In this document: positions 7,716-14,159 of the stretch, in pieces
How the letters are laid out: the number at the start of each line of letters is the position of its first letter
Position numbering within the stretch: position 1 is the stretch's first letter
DNA from: Propionibacteriaceae bacterium
GTDB taxonomy: Bacteria > Actinomycetota > Actinomycetes > Propionibacteriales > Propionibacteriaceae
DNA length: 33,420 bases
Direction of reading: 5' to 3'
NCBI GenBank assembly: GCA_024636075.1
Contig: JAGXHS010000122.1
Coordinates: forward strand, 1-33,420
Notes under the pieces: model-generated
What the model was told of the DNA's origin: nothing
What the model saw: only the letters and a program-made list of their open reading frames with translations
Databases searched by the model: none
Position numbers and translations under genes: made by a program

Positions 7716-8393
7716 ATGCCCAGAATCTTGATCATCGAGGACGAGCAGTCGTACCGGGAGGCGACGGCCTTCATGCTGCGTCGCGAAGGGTTCGAGGTCG
7801 CCGTGGCCGCGGACGGACGGAGTGGCCTCGCGGAGTTCAACCGCTCCGGTGCAGATGTGGTGTTGCTCGACCTGATGATGCCCGGGATGCCCGGGACGGC
7901 CGTCTGTCGGGAACTGCGGCAACTGGGCAACGTCGGCGTCATCATGGTGACCGCCCGCGATTCCGAGGTCGACAAGGTGGTTGGACTCGAGTTGGGTGCC
8001 GACGACTACGTCACCAAGCCGTTCTCGCACCGGGAACTGGTGGCCAGGATCCGCGCGGTGCTGCGTCGAGGTCAGGACGTGGAACTCGTACCTGACGTGA
8101 TCGAATCGGGTGGGGTCCGGATGGATGTGGAACGCCACGAGGTGAGTGTCGACTCGCAGGCCGTGCGGCTCGCCCTGAAGGAATTCGAACTGCTCGAGTT
8201 GCTGCTCCGCAATGCGGGGCGGGTGATGACCCGCAGCCAGCTGATCGATCGGATCTGGGGCTCCGACTACGTCGGAGACACCAAGACCCTCGACGTCCAC
8301 GTCAAGCGTATTCGCTCGAAGATCGAGCAGGACCCGTCCAACCCGGTGCTGCTGGTGACCGTTCGGGGGCTGGGCTACAAGTTCGACTCCTGA
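7716..8393 (+). CDS. regX3: RegX3/PhoP-type response regulator
   Basis: 225 residues, OmpR/PhoB family. Receiver domain 1-120 has acidic pocket E8/D9, phosphorylated D52 (LLDLMMPG), T79 (MVTARD) and K101 (TKPF). The C-terminal winged helix (about 128-224) has LALKEFELLELLLRNAGRVMTR and the wing VRGLGYKF. It is the partner of SenX3 and the likely binder of the PHO box at 6293-6325. The ATG follows GAAGAGGA at normal spacing. Confidence 0.94.
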   Translation: MPRILIIEDEQSYREATAFMLRREGFEVAVAADGRSGLAEFNRSGADVVLLDLMMPGMPGTAVCRELRQLGNVGVIMVTARDSEVDKVVGLELGADDYVTKPFSHRELVARIRAVLRRGQDVELVPDVIESGGVRMDVERHEVSVDSQAVRLALKEFELLELLLRNAGRVMTRSQLIDRIWGSDYVGDTKTLDVHVKRIRSKIEQDPSNPVLLVTVRGLGYKFDS

Positions 8394-8422
8394 ATCGGCG
8401 ACGGACTGGGCGCCCCGACGAA

Positions 8423-8929
8423 TCAGGAGCTCTGCGCAGAGGGAAGACTCTGGAAGTCGGGATCATCCGGGCTCATCACCGGAACCATCAGGGTGACGTC
8501 CCCGGACTTCTCGAAATTCATCGTCAGCTCGACCAGCAGGCCGGGGACAAAATCGCCCGTGACCGTGGCCCCGGTGTCGCTCAGCGAAACGGCCTCGCCG
8601 GCAGGCAGTTGGAGATCGGGACTTGAGGTACTGGCGCTGCCGGTCGGCTCGTTGTCTGGTTTCAGGGGCTGGGCGGTCAAGTTGGTCAAGCTGTCGTTTT
8701 CTGAAGCGATCAGCGTGCCCACCATTCTCGCCTGGTCACCATCCGGCACGAGCAAGAGGTTGCGTACCTTGATGCCGTCCTGGTTGGTCTGGACACCCGC
8801 CGCTGGAGTGTAGGGCGCCAGAGTGGCAAATGATCCGCACCCACTGGTGACGGCGACACAGGCACCGAGAACAACAGCGCTGAGCAGGCGGCGACCGGCG
8901 ACGAACTTCAGCGGGCGAGCACGCGACAT
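8423..8929 (-). CDS. LpqE-like lipoprotein
   Basis: 168 residues from the ATG at 8929, which has AAGGGA 5 nt upstream; an in-frame ATG at 8944 would add five residues but has no ribosome site. A basic start and a hydrophobic stretch lead to the lipobox VTSGC, so it is lipid-anchored on the outer face of the membrane. The mature part is rich in Ser, Thr and Pro, has no recognised catalytic motif and appears to be a beta-rich domain. In Mycobacterium lpqE also lies next to and divergent from carD, which together with size and lipobox supports the assignment. The function of LpqE is not firmly known. Confidence 0.72.
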   Translation of the reverse strand: MSRARPLKFVAGRRLLSAVVLGACVAVTSGCGSFATLAPYTPAAGVQTNQDGIKVRNLLLVPDGDQARMVGTLIASENDSLTNLTAQPLKPDNEPTGSASTSSPDLQLPAGEAVSLSDTGATVTGDFVPGLLVELTMNFEKSGDVTLMVPVMSPDDPDFQSLPSAQSS

Positions 8930-8962
8930 GGGCAGTCCCTTCATCGGGTCGAGGGTGATGAC

Positions 8963-8968
8963 AGCCTA
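8963..8968 (-). promoter_or_regulatory. -10 box of the LpqE-like gene
   Basis: TAGGCT on the minus strand gives a predicted leader of about 25 nt that contains the AAGGGA ribosome site before the ATG at 8929. Confidence 0.5.
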
Positions 8969-8994
8969 ATGGGAGTGTAAAGCCTGGGCGGGTC

Positions 8995-9232
8995 GTGGTG
9001 GTGAAGCAGACGATCCCGAACGCTGTGCCGATGCCACGTCTCGCAGGAACTGCGCCGGCACGTCACCCCCGTGGACCATCGCCTCGGGGAAGAAATGTGC
9101 CGTGTTGGCCCGCCACGCCCGCAACAAACGCCTCCACGACGCGATCGATCTGCTCGCTGAGTACCAGCGCCGGCGCCCGGGCCGTCTACGTCGAATCCAC
9201 CGCTCGGGCCGAGCGCCAAACCGCAGCAGTTT
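8995..9232 (+). pseudogene. IS110-family transposase remnant, frameshifted
   Basis: Only the C-terminal part of an IS110-type transposase (Transposase_20 region) can be read, in three pieces. Frame one gives RLAGTAPA (9037-9060 region). A second frame gives IASGKKCAVLARHARNKRL then HDAID (9085-9150). The first frame resumes with SAGARAVYVESTARAE and ends at a TGA near 9232. Functional relatives read AGTAP(V), ASGK, VLARxxRNxRLxDAxxxWA and SPGARAFYDxRRAxG in a single frame. At least two frameshifts are therefore needed and the catalytic N-terminal half is gone. It fills most of the 465-bp gap between the LpqE-like gene and carD; 9233-9377 holds nothing I can name. Confidence 0.7.
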
Positions 9233-9377
9233 GACACGTTGGACCCTGGAATGTCTGGCTGAACCGCTCCCGACCGCCTCCTGGACGCATATCAATATCG
9301 AATTGTCAAGAGTCTTTGGGTGGCTCAAGACGCCGCCGACTAGGGGAGTCGCTGCTAAATCCCGGCCTTGGGCATGA

Positions 9378-9383
9378 TACAAT
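9378..9383 (+). promoter_or_regulatory. carD -10 box
   Basis: TACAAT preceded by TGA. The predicted leader is about 20 nt and carries GAAAGGGG (9393-9400) before the carD ATG at 9410. No convincing -35 box is seen. Confidence 0.5.
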
Positions 9384-9409
9384 GGAATCTGCGAAAGGGG
9401 CTGCAGAGT

Positions 9410-9895
9410 ATGACTTTTGAAGTCGGCGAGACGGTTGTGTATCCGAATCATGGGGCCGCGGTTATCGAGGACATCGAAACCCGGCAGATCAAGGGAGAGG
9501 ATCAACTTTACCTGGTGCTGCGCATCATTGGCCAGAGTGACTTGGTGGTGAGGGTACCCGCGTGCAACCTCGATCTGGTCGGTGTGCGCGACGTGGTTGA
9601 TGCAGATGGTCTGGAGAAGGTCTTCGGCGTACTGCGGGAAACGCAGGTGGAGGAACCCACGAACTGGTCGCGGCGTTACAAGGCGAATCTGGAGAAGCTG
9701 CACAGCGGCAACGTGATGAAGGTTGCCGAAGTGGTTCGCGATCTCTGGCGGCGCGAGAAGGACCGCGGGTTGTCCGCTGGCGAGAAGCGGATGCTGGCCA
9801 AGGCGCGCCAGATCCTGGTCTCCGAGCTGGCGCTGGCCGAGAAGGTCGAGGAAGAGCGCGCCGAGGTCCTGCTGGACGAGGTGCTCGCCAGCTGA
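9410..9895 (+). CDS. carD: RNA polymerase-binding regulator CarD
   Basis: 161 residues, the usual size. CarD binds the RNA polymerase beta subunit and stabilises the open complex at rRNA and housekeeping promoters. The N-terminal Tudor-like domain starts MTFEVGETVVYPNHGAA and includes the RIIGQSDLVVRVP strand region. The C-terminal helical domain holds NWSRRYKANLEKLHSGN with the DNA-contacting Trp, then VAEVVRDLWRREKDRGLS and a long acidic helix. The ATG at 9410 is chosen for its ribosome site and family start; the open frame extends 14 codons upstream. It has its own promoter and terminator. Confidence 0.96.
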   Translation: MTFEVGETVVYPNHGAAVIEDIETRQIKGEDQLYLVLRIIGQSDLVVRVPACNLDLVGVRDVVDADGLEKVFGVLRETQVEEPTNWSRRYKANLEKLHSGNVMKVAEVVRDLWRREKDRGLSAGEKRMLAKARQILVSELALAEKVEEERAEVLLDEVLAS

Positions 9896-9939
9896 CTCGC
9901 GCAGGTCGCCAACTTTGCGACCACCAGGAAATGAACTCG

Positions 9940-9983
9940 AATCGGGGCCGACCATCCAACGGGTGGTCGGCCCCGATTTTGTG
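9940..9983 (+). terminator. Rho-independent terminator of carD
   Basis: A perfect 15-bp stem, AATCGGGGCCGACCA (9940-9954) and TGGTCGGCCCCGATT (9964-9978), loop 9 nt, followed by TTTTGTGT. It lies 45 bp after the carD stop. Confidence 0.88.
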
Positions 9984-9989
9984 TCAATC

Positions 9990-10160
9990 ATGCTCATCGT
10001 GACCCTCGTGCCCGCAGACGTGAAGAATGTCGTGCTGTCCGCCACGGGCGGCGAGGTGCACCCGGTGGGCGCGGTGGGTGTTCCCGCGGTGCTGTTCTCC
10101 AGATTGATCACCTCACCGGTCGCTGTGATCATCGCCTACTTCGCCTCCATCCTGATCTGA
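9990..10160 (+). pseudogene. Glucitol/sorbitol PTS IIBC (SrlE) C-terminal remnant
   Basis: Fifty-six codons can be read from an ATG with no ribosome site, starting just after the carD terminator. Codons carry mostly G or C in the third position, as in real genes here. The peptide VGVPAVLFSRLITSP followed by a hydrophobic helix AVIIAYFASILI and stop matches, from memory, the very end of SrlE-type IIB/IIC2 proteins (GVPSVLVSRFLTG, then a last helix). The preceding LVPADVKNVVLSATGGEV fits the loop before it. The other ~270 residues, including the phosphocysteine IIB domain, and the partner srlA are missing. The intact IIA gene follows after 80 bp, as in srl operons. The stub could be expressed as a small membrane peptide but cannot transport. 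Confidence 0.62.
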
Positions 10161-10240
10161 AACGGCAAAGTAGTTCGCACACACTGGCAATGGCCTTCAG
10201 CGGTGGTGCTGGAGGCTGGAACACCTAGGAGCGACACGCC

Positions 10241-10615
10241 ATGACCAAGACACTGTGGGAAAGCGAGATCACTCATCTCGGCGAGGACTCCGGCGAATTC
10301 ATCGCCGCGGGTTGTTTCATCCTTTTCGCAGAGCCGGTGTCCCCGGCACTGGCGAAGATGAGCCTGGTACACCCGAAGGGTGATGCACTGACGTCCCAAC
10401 TTCAGGCGGGTGACCACTTCGTGGTCGGCGAGCAGGCGGTGGTGCTGGACGAGATCGGTGCGCTCGCCCAGAAGAATCTGACCGAGCTCGGGCACGTCGT
10501 CATCTACGTCAACGCGCCCGGCCAGGAGCTGCGGCCGGGTGCGGTCAAGGCCACCGCGGAGGCAATTCCGACCCCGAAGGAAGGCGACCGCATCGCCTTC
10601 GTCCGTCCTGAGTGA
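10241..10615 (+). CDS. srlB: PTS glucitol/sorbitol-type IIA component
   Basis: 124 residues, full length for the GutA/SrlB IIA family (PF03829). It takes phosphate from HPr and hands it to the IIB domain. Family features are the early ILF strand, SLVHPKGD with candidate phosphohistidine H44, LQAGDHFVVGEQ, and the signature KNLTELGHVVIYVNAP. The ATG follows TAGGAGCG. It lies downstream of the SrlE stub and upstream of a SorC regulator. With no complete IIB/IIC here it is an orphan, which either works with a permease elsewhere, has a regulatory role, or is awaiting loss. Confidence 0.88.
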   Translation: MTKTLWESEITHLGEDSGEFIAAGCFILFAEPVSPALAKMSLVHPKGDALTSQLQAGDHFVVGEQAVVLDEIGALAQKNLTELGHVVIYVNAPGQELRPGAVKATAEAIPTPKEGDRIAFVRPE

Positions 10616-10724
10616 GCTGACACTGGGTGGGAGTTCCCACCAGAGCTGCGGAACGGTTCTCCGGTCCGAACAATGCGCTGGTCACCGGCCGGGGCAAGGG
10701 TTGGCTGGGCATTTTCCCTACTGA

Positions 10725-10778
10725 CACCGTCAATCACCGCAGCCGAGGGTTACAGTTGAGGCAGCCAGATTGACGGTG
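10725..10778. promoter_or_regulatory. Paired 11-bp inverted operator upstream of the SorC regulator
   Basis: CACCGTCAATC (10725-10735) and its exact reverse complement GATTGACGGTG (10768-10778), centres 43 bp apart, close to four helical turns. This lies 52 bp before the regulator's GTG. SorC/CggR regulators bind as tetramers to paired sites, so autoregulation is plausible. A smaller hairpin (GGTGGGA with TCCCACC, about 10626-10641) sits just after srlB. I see no gene in 10616-10830. Confidence 0.55.
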
Positions 10779-10830
10779 ATGGCCGAACAGTGCGCAACAC
10801 CATTGCTGGCGGGGGACAGGGGGGGTCCAG

Positions 10831-11796
10831 GTGCCTGCAGCGCGATCCAGTGACATTCTCGTGCGGGCGGCCCGGATGTACTACTTGGAGGGAATGAGCC
10901 AGTCAGCGGTAGCCGTTGCTCTCGGTGTCTCTCGCTCCAACGTGTCACGGGTGCTCGCCTCGGCTCGGGAACAGGGGGTGGTGGAGATCAGGATCCACGA
11001 TCCCGGAAGCCGATTCGCAGCGGATTCGACGTTGGCTGACCAGCTGCAGCAGGCATTCCCCGTCACACGAGCGGTCGTGGTCGAGCCGAGCCGGGGAGTG
11101 AGCGCTGTTGAAGCGGTTGCGTTCGCAGCGGCCGAGTACGTCGAGGAACACCTCAGTGACATCCACCGATTGGGACTCAGCTGGGGCAGCACGGTGGGAA
11201 AGTTCGTCGAGGCCATCGAGCCCAAACATCTCCGGGCGGACTTCGCGGTGGTGCCCTTGATGGGTGGCATGCCCACTCTGGACACCCGGCCTGCAGGCAA
11301 CGTGACCATCCAGGCGCTCGCCCGCAAATGTGGCGTGTCAGCGCAGCGGTTGTACGCACCAGCGGTGGTCGAGTCTCGTCAGACGCATGCCGCGCTGATC
11401 AGGGAATCTGCGATAGCCGCCGCCCTGCAGCGGGCTGCGGAGGTCGACTTCGCCGTCGTCGGTATCGGGGCTGCTGGTGTGCACTCGTCGCGGCACATCC
11501 TGGAGGCGATGCGACTCAGTGACGACGAGCTGCGCCTCGTGGCAGCCAGCGAGCTGGGCGGTGATGTCTGCGGTCGATTTGTCGATGTGTGGGGAGCACC
11601 TCTCGGGCCCCCCACATCGGAGCGCGTCATCGGGATCAGTTTCCAGCAGCTGCTGGACCTACCCCGGGTACTCGGCATGGCCGCCGGCCAGGAGAAGGCC
11701 CAGGGCGTGCTCTCGGTGTTGCGGAGTGGGGTGCTGGACATCGTCGTGCTGGACGCCACGGTGGCGCGCGAGGTGTTTGCTCGAGTGAATACCTGA
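10831..11796 (+). CDS. SorC/DeoR-family sugar-responsive transcription regulator
   Basis: 321 residues, full length. An N-terminal helix-turn-helix (about 14-48, MSQSAVAVALGVSRSNVSRV) is followed by the SorC sugar-phosphate-binding domain. The latter has LGLSWGSTVGKFVEAI, VVPLMGGMP, RLYAPAVVES and VVGIGAAG, and ends in LGMAAGQEKAQGVLSVLRSGVLDIVVLD, the family's characteristic final segment. The GTG start has a G-rich ribosome site (ACAGGGGGG). These regulators control polyol and sugar PTS genes in response to phosphorylated sugars. Here it stands between srlB and the convergent gat genes, so its natural targets are one or both of these damaged systems. Confidence 0.9.
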   Translation: MPAARSSDILVRAARMYYLEGMSQSAVAVALGVSRSNVSRVLASAREQGVVEIRIHDPGSRFAADSTLADQLQQAFPVTRAVVVEPSRGVSAVEAVAFAAAEYVEEHLSDIHRLGLSWGSTVGKFVEAIEPKHLRADFAVVPLMGGMPTLDTRPAGNVTIQALARKCGVSAQRLYAPAVVESRQTHAALIRESAIAAALQRAAEVDFAVVGIGAAGVHSSRHILEAMRLSDDELRLVAASELGGDVCGRFVDVWGAPLGPPTSERVIGISFQQLLDLPRVLGMAAGQEKAQGVLSVLRSGVLDIVVLDATVAREVFARVNT

Positions 11797-11801
11797 CGGC
11801 A

Positions 11802-11817
11802 GTCAGCAGACGCTGAC
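11802..11817. other. Stem-loop between convergent sorC-type and gatA genes
   Basis: GTCAGC, loop AGAC, GCTGAC. It lies between the stops of two convergent genes and may help terminate both, although there is no T-tract. Confidence 0.4.
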
Positions 11818-11837
11818 ACGGCGTGCCGGTTGACGGC

Positions 11838-12374
11838 TCAGGTCGCGGACCCGTGCTCGATGCGGTCCTCGTTCGGTCGCGCCAGCCTGTCGAAGCGCTC
11901 CACCAACTCAGCAGGTGTGGACAACCGCGCCAGCAGACGCTGTGACAAGTCAGTTCGCTGCATGATGGCCAGCAACCGGCCCAGCAGCGGCACGTGCTGG
12001 CTGGGATCGTCCACGCAGAGCAGCAGGACCAGCCCGACCTGCACCGAACTACCGGAACCGCCCATCTCCTGGAACACCAGTGGACACTCCGGTACCAGAG
12101 CGCCCAACGCCATCTTCAACACATGACCACTGTAGGCGTGCGGAATGGCGATCGGGAGTGGGGTCGGGAGCCCCGTGGGATAGCGCTGCTCACGCTCCCA
12201 CAAGGCGTCTTCGTAGCTCGCACGGGCGAAGCCTTGTTGCACTGCGGCCGCACCCAGGTGGCGGACAGCCTGTTCGGCCATCGCCACTCCGGGGGGTCTT
12301 ATGAAGGTCAGCGCGGGATCCAGTCCCATGGTGAGATCTGGTCGCGACGAGCCCTCGCTGGAACTGCCACTCAT
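11838..12374 (-). CDS. gatA: PTS IIA component, fructose/galactitol type
   Basis: 178 residues with one PTS_EIIA type-2 domain (about 28-170). The phosphohistidine motif PIAIPHA gives H79. Other family stretches are ARASYEDALWEREQRYPTGLP, which precedes the active site, and LLCVDDPSQHVPLLGRLLAIM. It receives phosphate from HPr and passes it to GatB. Its ATG overlaps the stop of the shrunken gatC by 4 nt (ATGA), so translation is coupled. It is complete and shows no damage. Confidence 0.85.
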   Translation of the reverse strand: MSGSSSEGSSRPDLTMGLDPALTFIRPPGVAMAEQAVRHLGAAAVQQGFARASYEDALWEREQRYPTGLPTPLPIAIPHAYSGHVLKMALGALVPECPLVFQEMGGSGSSVQVGLVLLLCVDDPSQHVPLLGRLLAIMQRTDLSQRLLARLSTPAELVERFDRLARPNEDRIEHGSAT

Positions 12375-12661
12375 GTCGGCTGTGCGGTGTTCTGCTCTGC
12401 GGAGGCTGCACCTGCGGCATAGAGTCCACCACCGATGGCGATCGCGGAATCGAGACCGATGTAGAACTTCCGAGGGGGGAAGCGCTTCTGGATGAAGGTC
12501 CTGGCCGCGTCAGAGACCGGAACAAGGTCCTCCATCAGGATCGCCACCATTCGCAGCGACTTGCCGAACTTCTGCCCGAGCGCCAATGCGTAGATGGCGA
12601 TCATGACGGGCAGCACGACCGCTGCTCCCAGATCGTTCAGGTATACAGATACTGCTTCCAT
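12371..12661 (-). pseudogene. Galactitol-type PTS IIC (GatC) with internal deletions
   Basis: The open frame is only 96 codons against about 450 for GatC, yet has a strong AAGGAGGG site, no frameshift and a stop overlapping gatA. Residues 1-37 match the GatC N terminus (LGAAVVLPVMIAIYALALGQK, then GKSLR). Residues 38-77 (MEDLVPVSDAARTFIQKRF, then FYIGLDSAIAIG) match a block that lies ~270 residues later in normal GatC (GLTPIAKQAR...FLIGLDPALLLG, from memory). The last 19 residues are a polar tail. The apparent joins are near 12550 and 12430. Only one membrane helix remains, so it cannot be a permease. A reduced protein with a new role is possible but unsupported. Confidence 0.72.
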
Positions 12662-12711
12662 GCGGGCCCTCCTTGCCCTCGTGATGGATTGATGGGAACT
12701 ACGCCGGGGAG

Positions 12712-12987
12712 CTACTGCAGATGCGATACGACGTCGTCGAGTGCCTGGTCCCGACCAATTCCGGTCAGGAACGGCATTCCGGGCACGACGGGGACCGTGA
12801 TCGATTTCGGGACCTCAGTGGTGGACACGATGACGTCAACAGCGGGGTTGCCCGACAACAGATCCATCACCTTGCCCTGACTGACATCGACATCGATTCC
12901 GTGGTAGAGGCAATGCTCGCGGATGGCTGAGGCGACTATCGTCGATGTGGCGACTCCAGTGCCGCAAATGACGAAGACCTTTTTCAT
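12712..12987 (-). CDS. gatB: PTS IIB component, galactitol type
   Basis: 91 residues, normal size for GatB. The start KKVFVICGTGVATSTIVASAI has the phosphocysteine C8 in a P-loop-like CGTGVATST turn. VDVIVSTTEVP in the middle is typical of the lactose/cellobiose-like IIB fold. GatB transfers phosphate from GatA to the sugar held by GatC. GGAAGCAGGGA precedes the ATG. Gene order is B-C-A on the minus strand. With the permease destroyed, this subunit is likely idle unless another IIC is encoded elsewhere. Confidence 0.88.
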   Translation of the reverse strand: MKKVFVICGTGVATSTIVASAIREHCLYHGIDVDVSQGKVMDLLSGNPAVDVIVSTTEVPKSITVPVVPGMPFLTGIGRDQALDDVVSHLQ

Positions 12988-13059
12988 GGGTCCCTGCTTC
13001 CTGGTTGTGGATCAACCCGCGGCGAGGTGCTGCGGCTGCGTGATTCAGGTTCTCAACGA

Positions 13060-13158
13060 TCAGCCGACCGCATCGAGAATTGCGGACATTCGCGCGAGCA
13101 GATCCGCCCCGGGGGAACCGTCGGCGACCCGTCGGTCGACCGTCAGGCCGGCGTGCAT
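13060..13158 (-). pseudogene. 2-oxoacid dehydrogenase E2 C-terminal remnant
   Basis: On the minus strand, GLTVDRRVADGSPGADLL then ARMSAILD and a stop resemble the catalytic C terminus of dihydrolipoamide acyltransferases, normally (L)xxDHRxxDGAxAAxFLxxLxxxLE. The catalytic His of DHR is replaced by Arg and nothing else of the ~400-residue protein remains. It directly follows, in another frame, scraps of an E1-beta subunit, the natural upstream neighbour of E2. Together with the next entry it fills most of the 383-bp gap between gatB and ispD. Confidence 0.55.
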
Positions 13159-13358
13159 GGTAGAGCAGCTTGTGCTCCAGGACCAGTACCGGACTGGGAT
13201 CGCATATAGGTGCATCATATTGTCACTTATGTCGGCGTCACAGGTCTGTGACTTCGATCCGCACAAGAGTTTGGGCAAGAGGGAATGGCCAGCCCGGTCC
13301 GTGGCAGCACAATCGAGAGATCCGGCACCGCCCGCGGTCGAGACGAGTGCTGCGCCGA
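13148..13358 (-). pseudogene. 2-oxoacid dehydrogenase E1-beta remnant, broken
   Basis: Two pieces in the right order on the minus strand. Near 13293-13358 the frame gives AQHSSRPRAVPDLSIVLPRT, comparable to the E1-beta stretch (A)QHS...VPGLKVVxPST. Near 13148-13201 another frame gives DPSPVLVLEHKLLY, very like the conserved (D)DNPVVFLEHKLLY. In an intact E1-beta these motifs are about 20-25 residues apart; here they are 92 bp apart with stops and frame changes. Acetoin, pyruvate or branched-chain dehydrogenase origin cannot be told. Confidence 0.55.
13237..13252. promoter_or_regulatory. 16-bp palindrome GTCACAGGTCTGTGAC
   Basis: Perfect 7-bp arms around GT, inside the dehydrogenase relic and 119 bp before the ispD start. 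It may be an operator of a dimeric regulator; TGTGAC/GTCACA arms resemble CRP-type half-sites. It could equally be chance. Confidence 0.35.
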
Positions 13359-13364
13359 TATACT
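13359..13364 (+). promoter_or_regulatory. ispD -10 box, leaderless start
   Basis: TATACT, then 6 nt, then the ATG of ispD at 13371. This is the best -10 match in the window. It abuts the E1-beta remnant, so the upstream promoter region is former coding sequence. Confidence 0.68.
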
Positions 13365-13370
13365 CCGCTC

Positions 13371-14159
13371 ATGAGCGAACCTATCGTTGCCGTTGTGGTG
13401 GCAGCCGGGCTCGGGGTCCGCTTCGGTGGTTCCGTTCCCAAGCCGGTGAGGTCCATCACCGGCAAGGCTCTCGTCGCGATGTCCATAGAAGCGCTCTCGG
13501 CAGGAGGATGCACCGACGTTGTGCTGGTGATCCCCGGCGGGACGCGTCACCACTTCTCGCCCGCCCTTGCCACCTCGCCGATCGCGGTGACGCTTGCTGA
13601 AGGCGGAGCCACCCGCCAGGAGTCGGTGCGCAACGGTCTGCAGGCAGTACTGGACGACAAGCACCTCAGTCGAGCCAAGGTGGTGCTGGTGCACGACGCC
13701 GTGCGTCCGTTGGTTCCAGCCCGCGTCGTCGGAGACGTGATTGACGCTGTCCGCGGTGGCGCTGTGGCGGTGACCCCCGTCGTCTCGGTCGTGGACACCA
13801 TCCGCATGGTCGGTGGTGTCACCGGCTCGCAGCTGATCGACCGCAACACGCTGCGTGCAGTGCAGACGCCCCAGGGCTTCGACCTGAAGTGTCTGGTGGA
13901 GAGCCATGATGCGATGACTGCAGCGGGCTGGCAGGCCACCGACGACGTCTCCTGCTGTGAAGGCAATGGTCACCCGGTGACCTTCGTCGAGGGTTCCAGG
14001 CTGGCGATGAAGATCACCGAACCAGCCGATCTGGAGATGGCCAAGGCACTGGTGAAGGTGCATCGAGGGGTCGGGCACCACTCCGGAAAGCGGATTCGCC
14101 GGCACTGGCCAAAGCGGCTGCCGCGGATCGTGATCCAGCGACCCCACCTTGAGCAGTGA
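13371..14159 (+). CDS. ispD: 2-C-methyl-D-erythritol 4-phosphate cytidylyltransferase
   Basis: 262 residues. It couples MEP with CTP in the non-mevalonate isoprenoid pathway. Seen are the nucleotide-binding VVVAAGLGVRFGGSVPKPV (R17, K24), GGATRQESVRNGL, VHDAVRPLVP (D109, R112), TPQGFD and ATDDVS. The body ends near residue 230, the normal length; residues 231-262 form an extra basic tail (HHSGKRIRRHWPKR). The ATG is fixed by the -10 box 6 nt upstream, although the frame stays open further up. Its stop overlaps the ispF GTG by 4 nt. Confidence 0.93.
   Translation: MSEPIVAVVVAAGLGVRFGGSVPKPVRSITGKALVAMSIEALSAGGCTDVVLVIPGGTRHHFSPALATSPIAVTLAEGGATRQESVRNGLQAVLDDKHLSRAKVVLVHDAVRPLVPARVVGDVIDAVRGGAVAVTPVVSVVDTIRMVGGVTGSQLIDRNTLRAVQTPQGFDLKCLVESHDAMTAAGWQATDDVSCCEGNGHPVTFVEGSRLAMKITEPADLEMAKALVKVHRGVGHHSGKRIRRHWPKRLPRIVIQRPHLEQ

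Noticed and set aside
8966..10132. 388-codon open frame on the minus strand across carD and its flanks
   Set aside because: It is antisense to carD, its terminator and the SrlE stub; the peptide has no family motifs and high GC keeps the frame open by chance.
13227..14147. 306-codon minus-strand open frame over ispD
   Set aside because: Most is antisense to ispD. Only its last ~25 residues read as an E1-beta relic, which I report separately.
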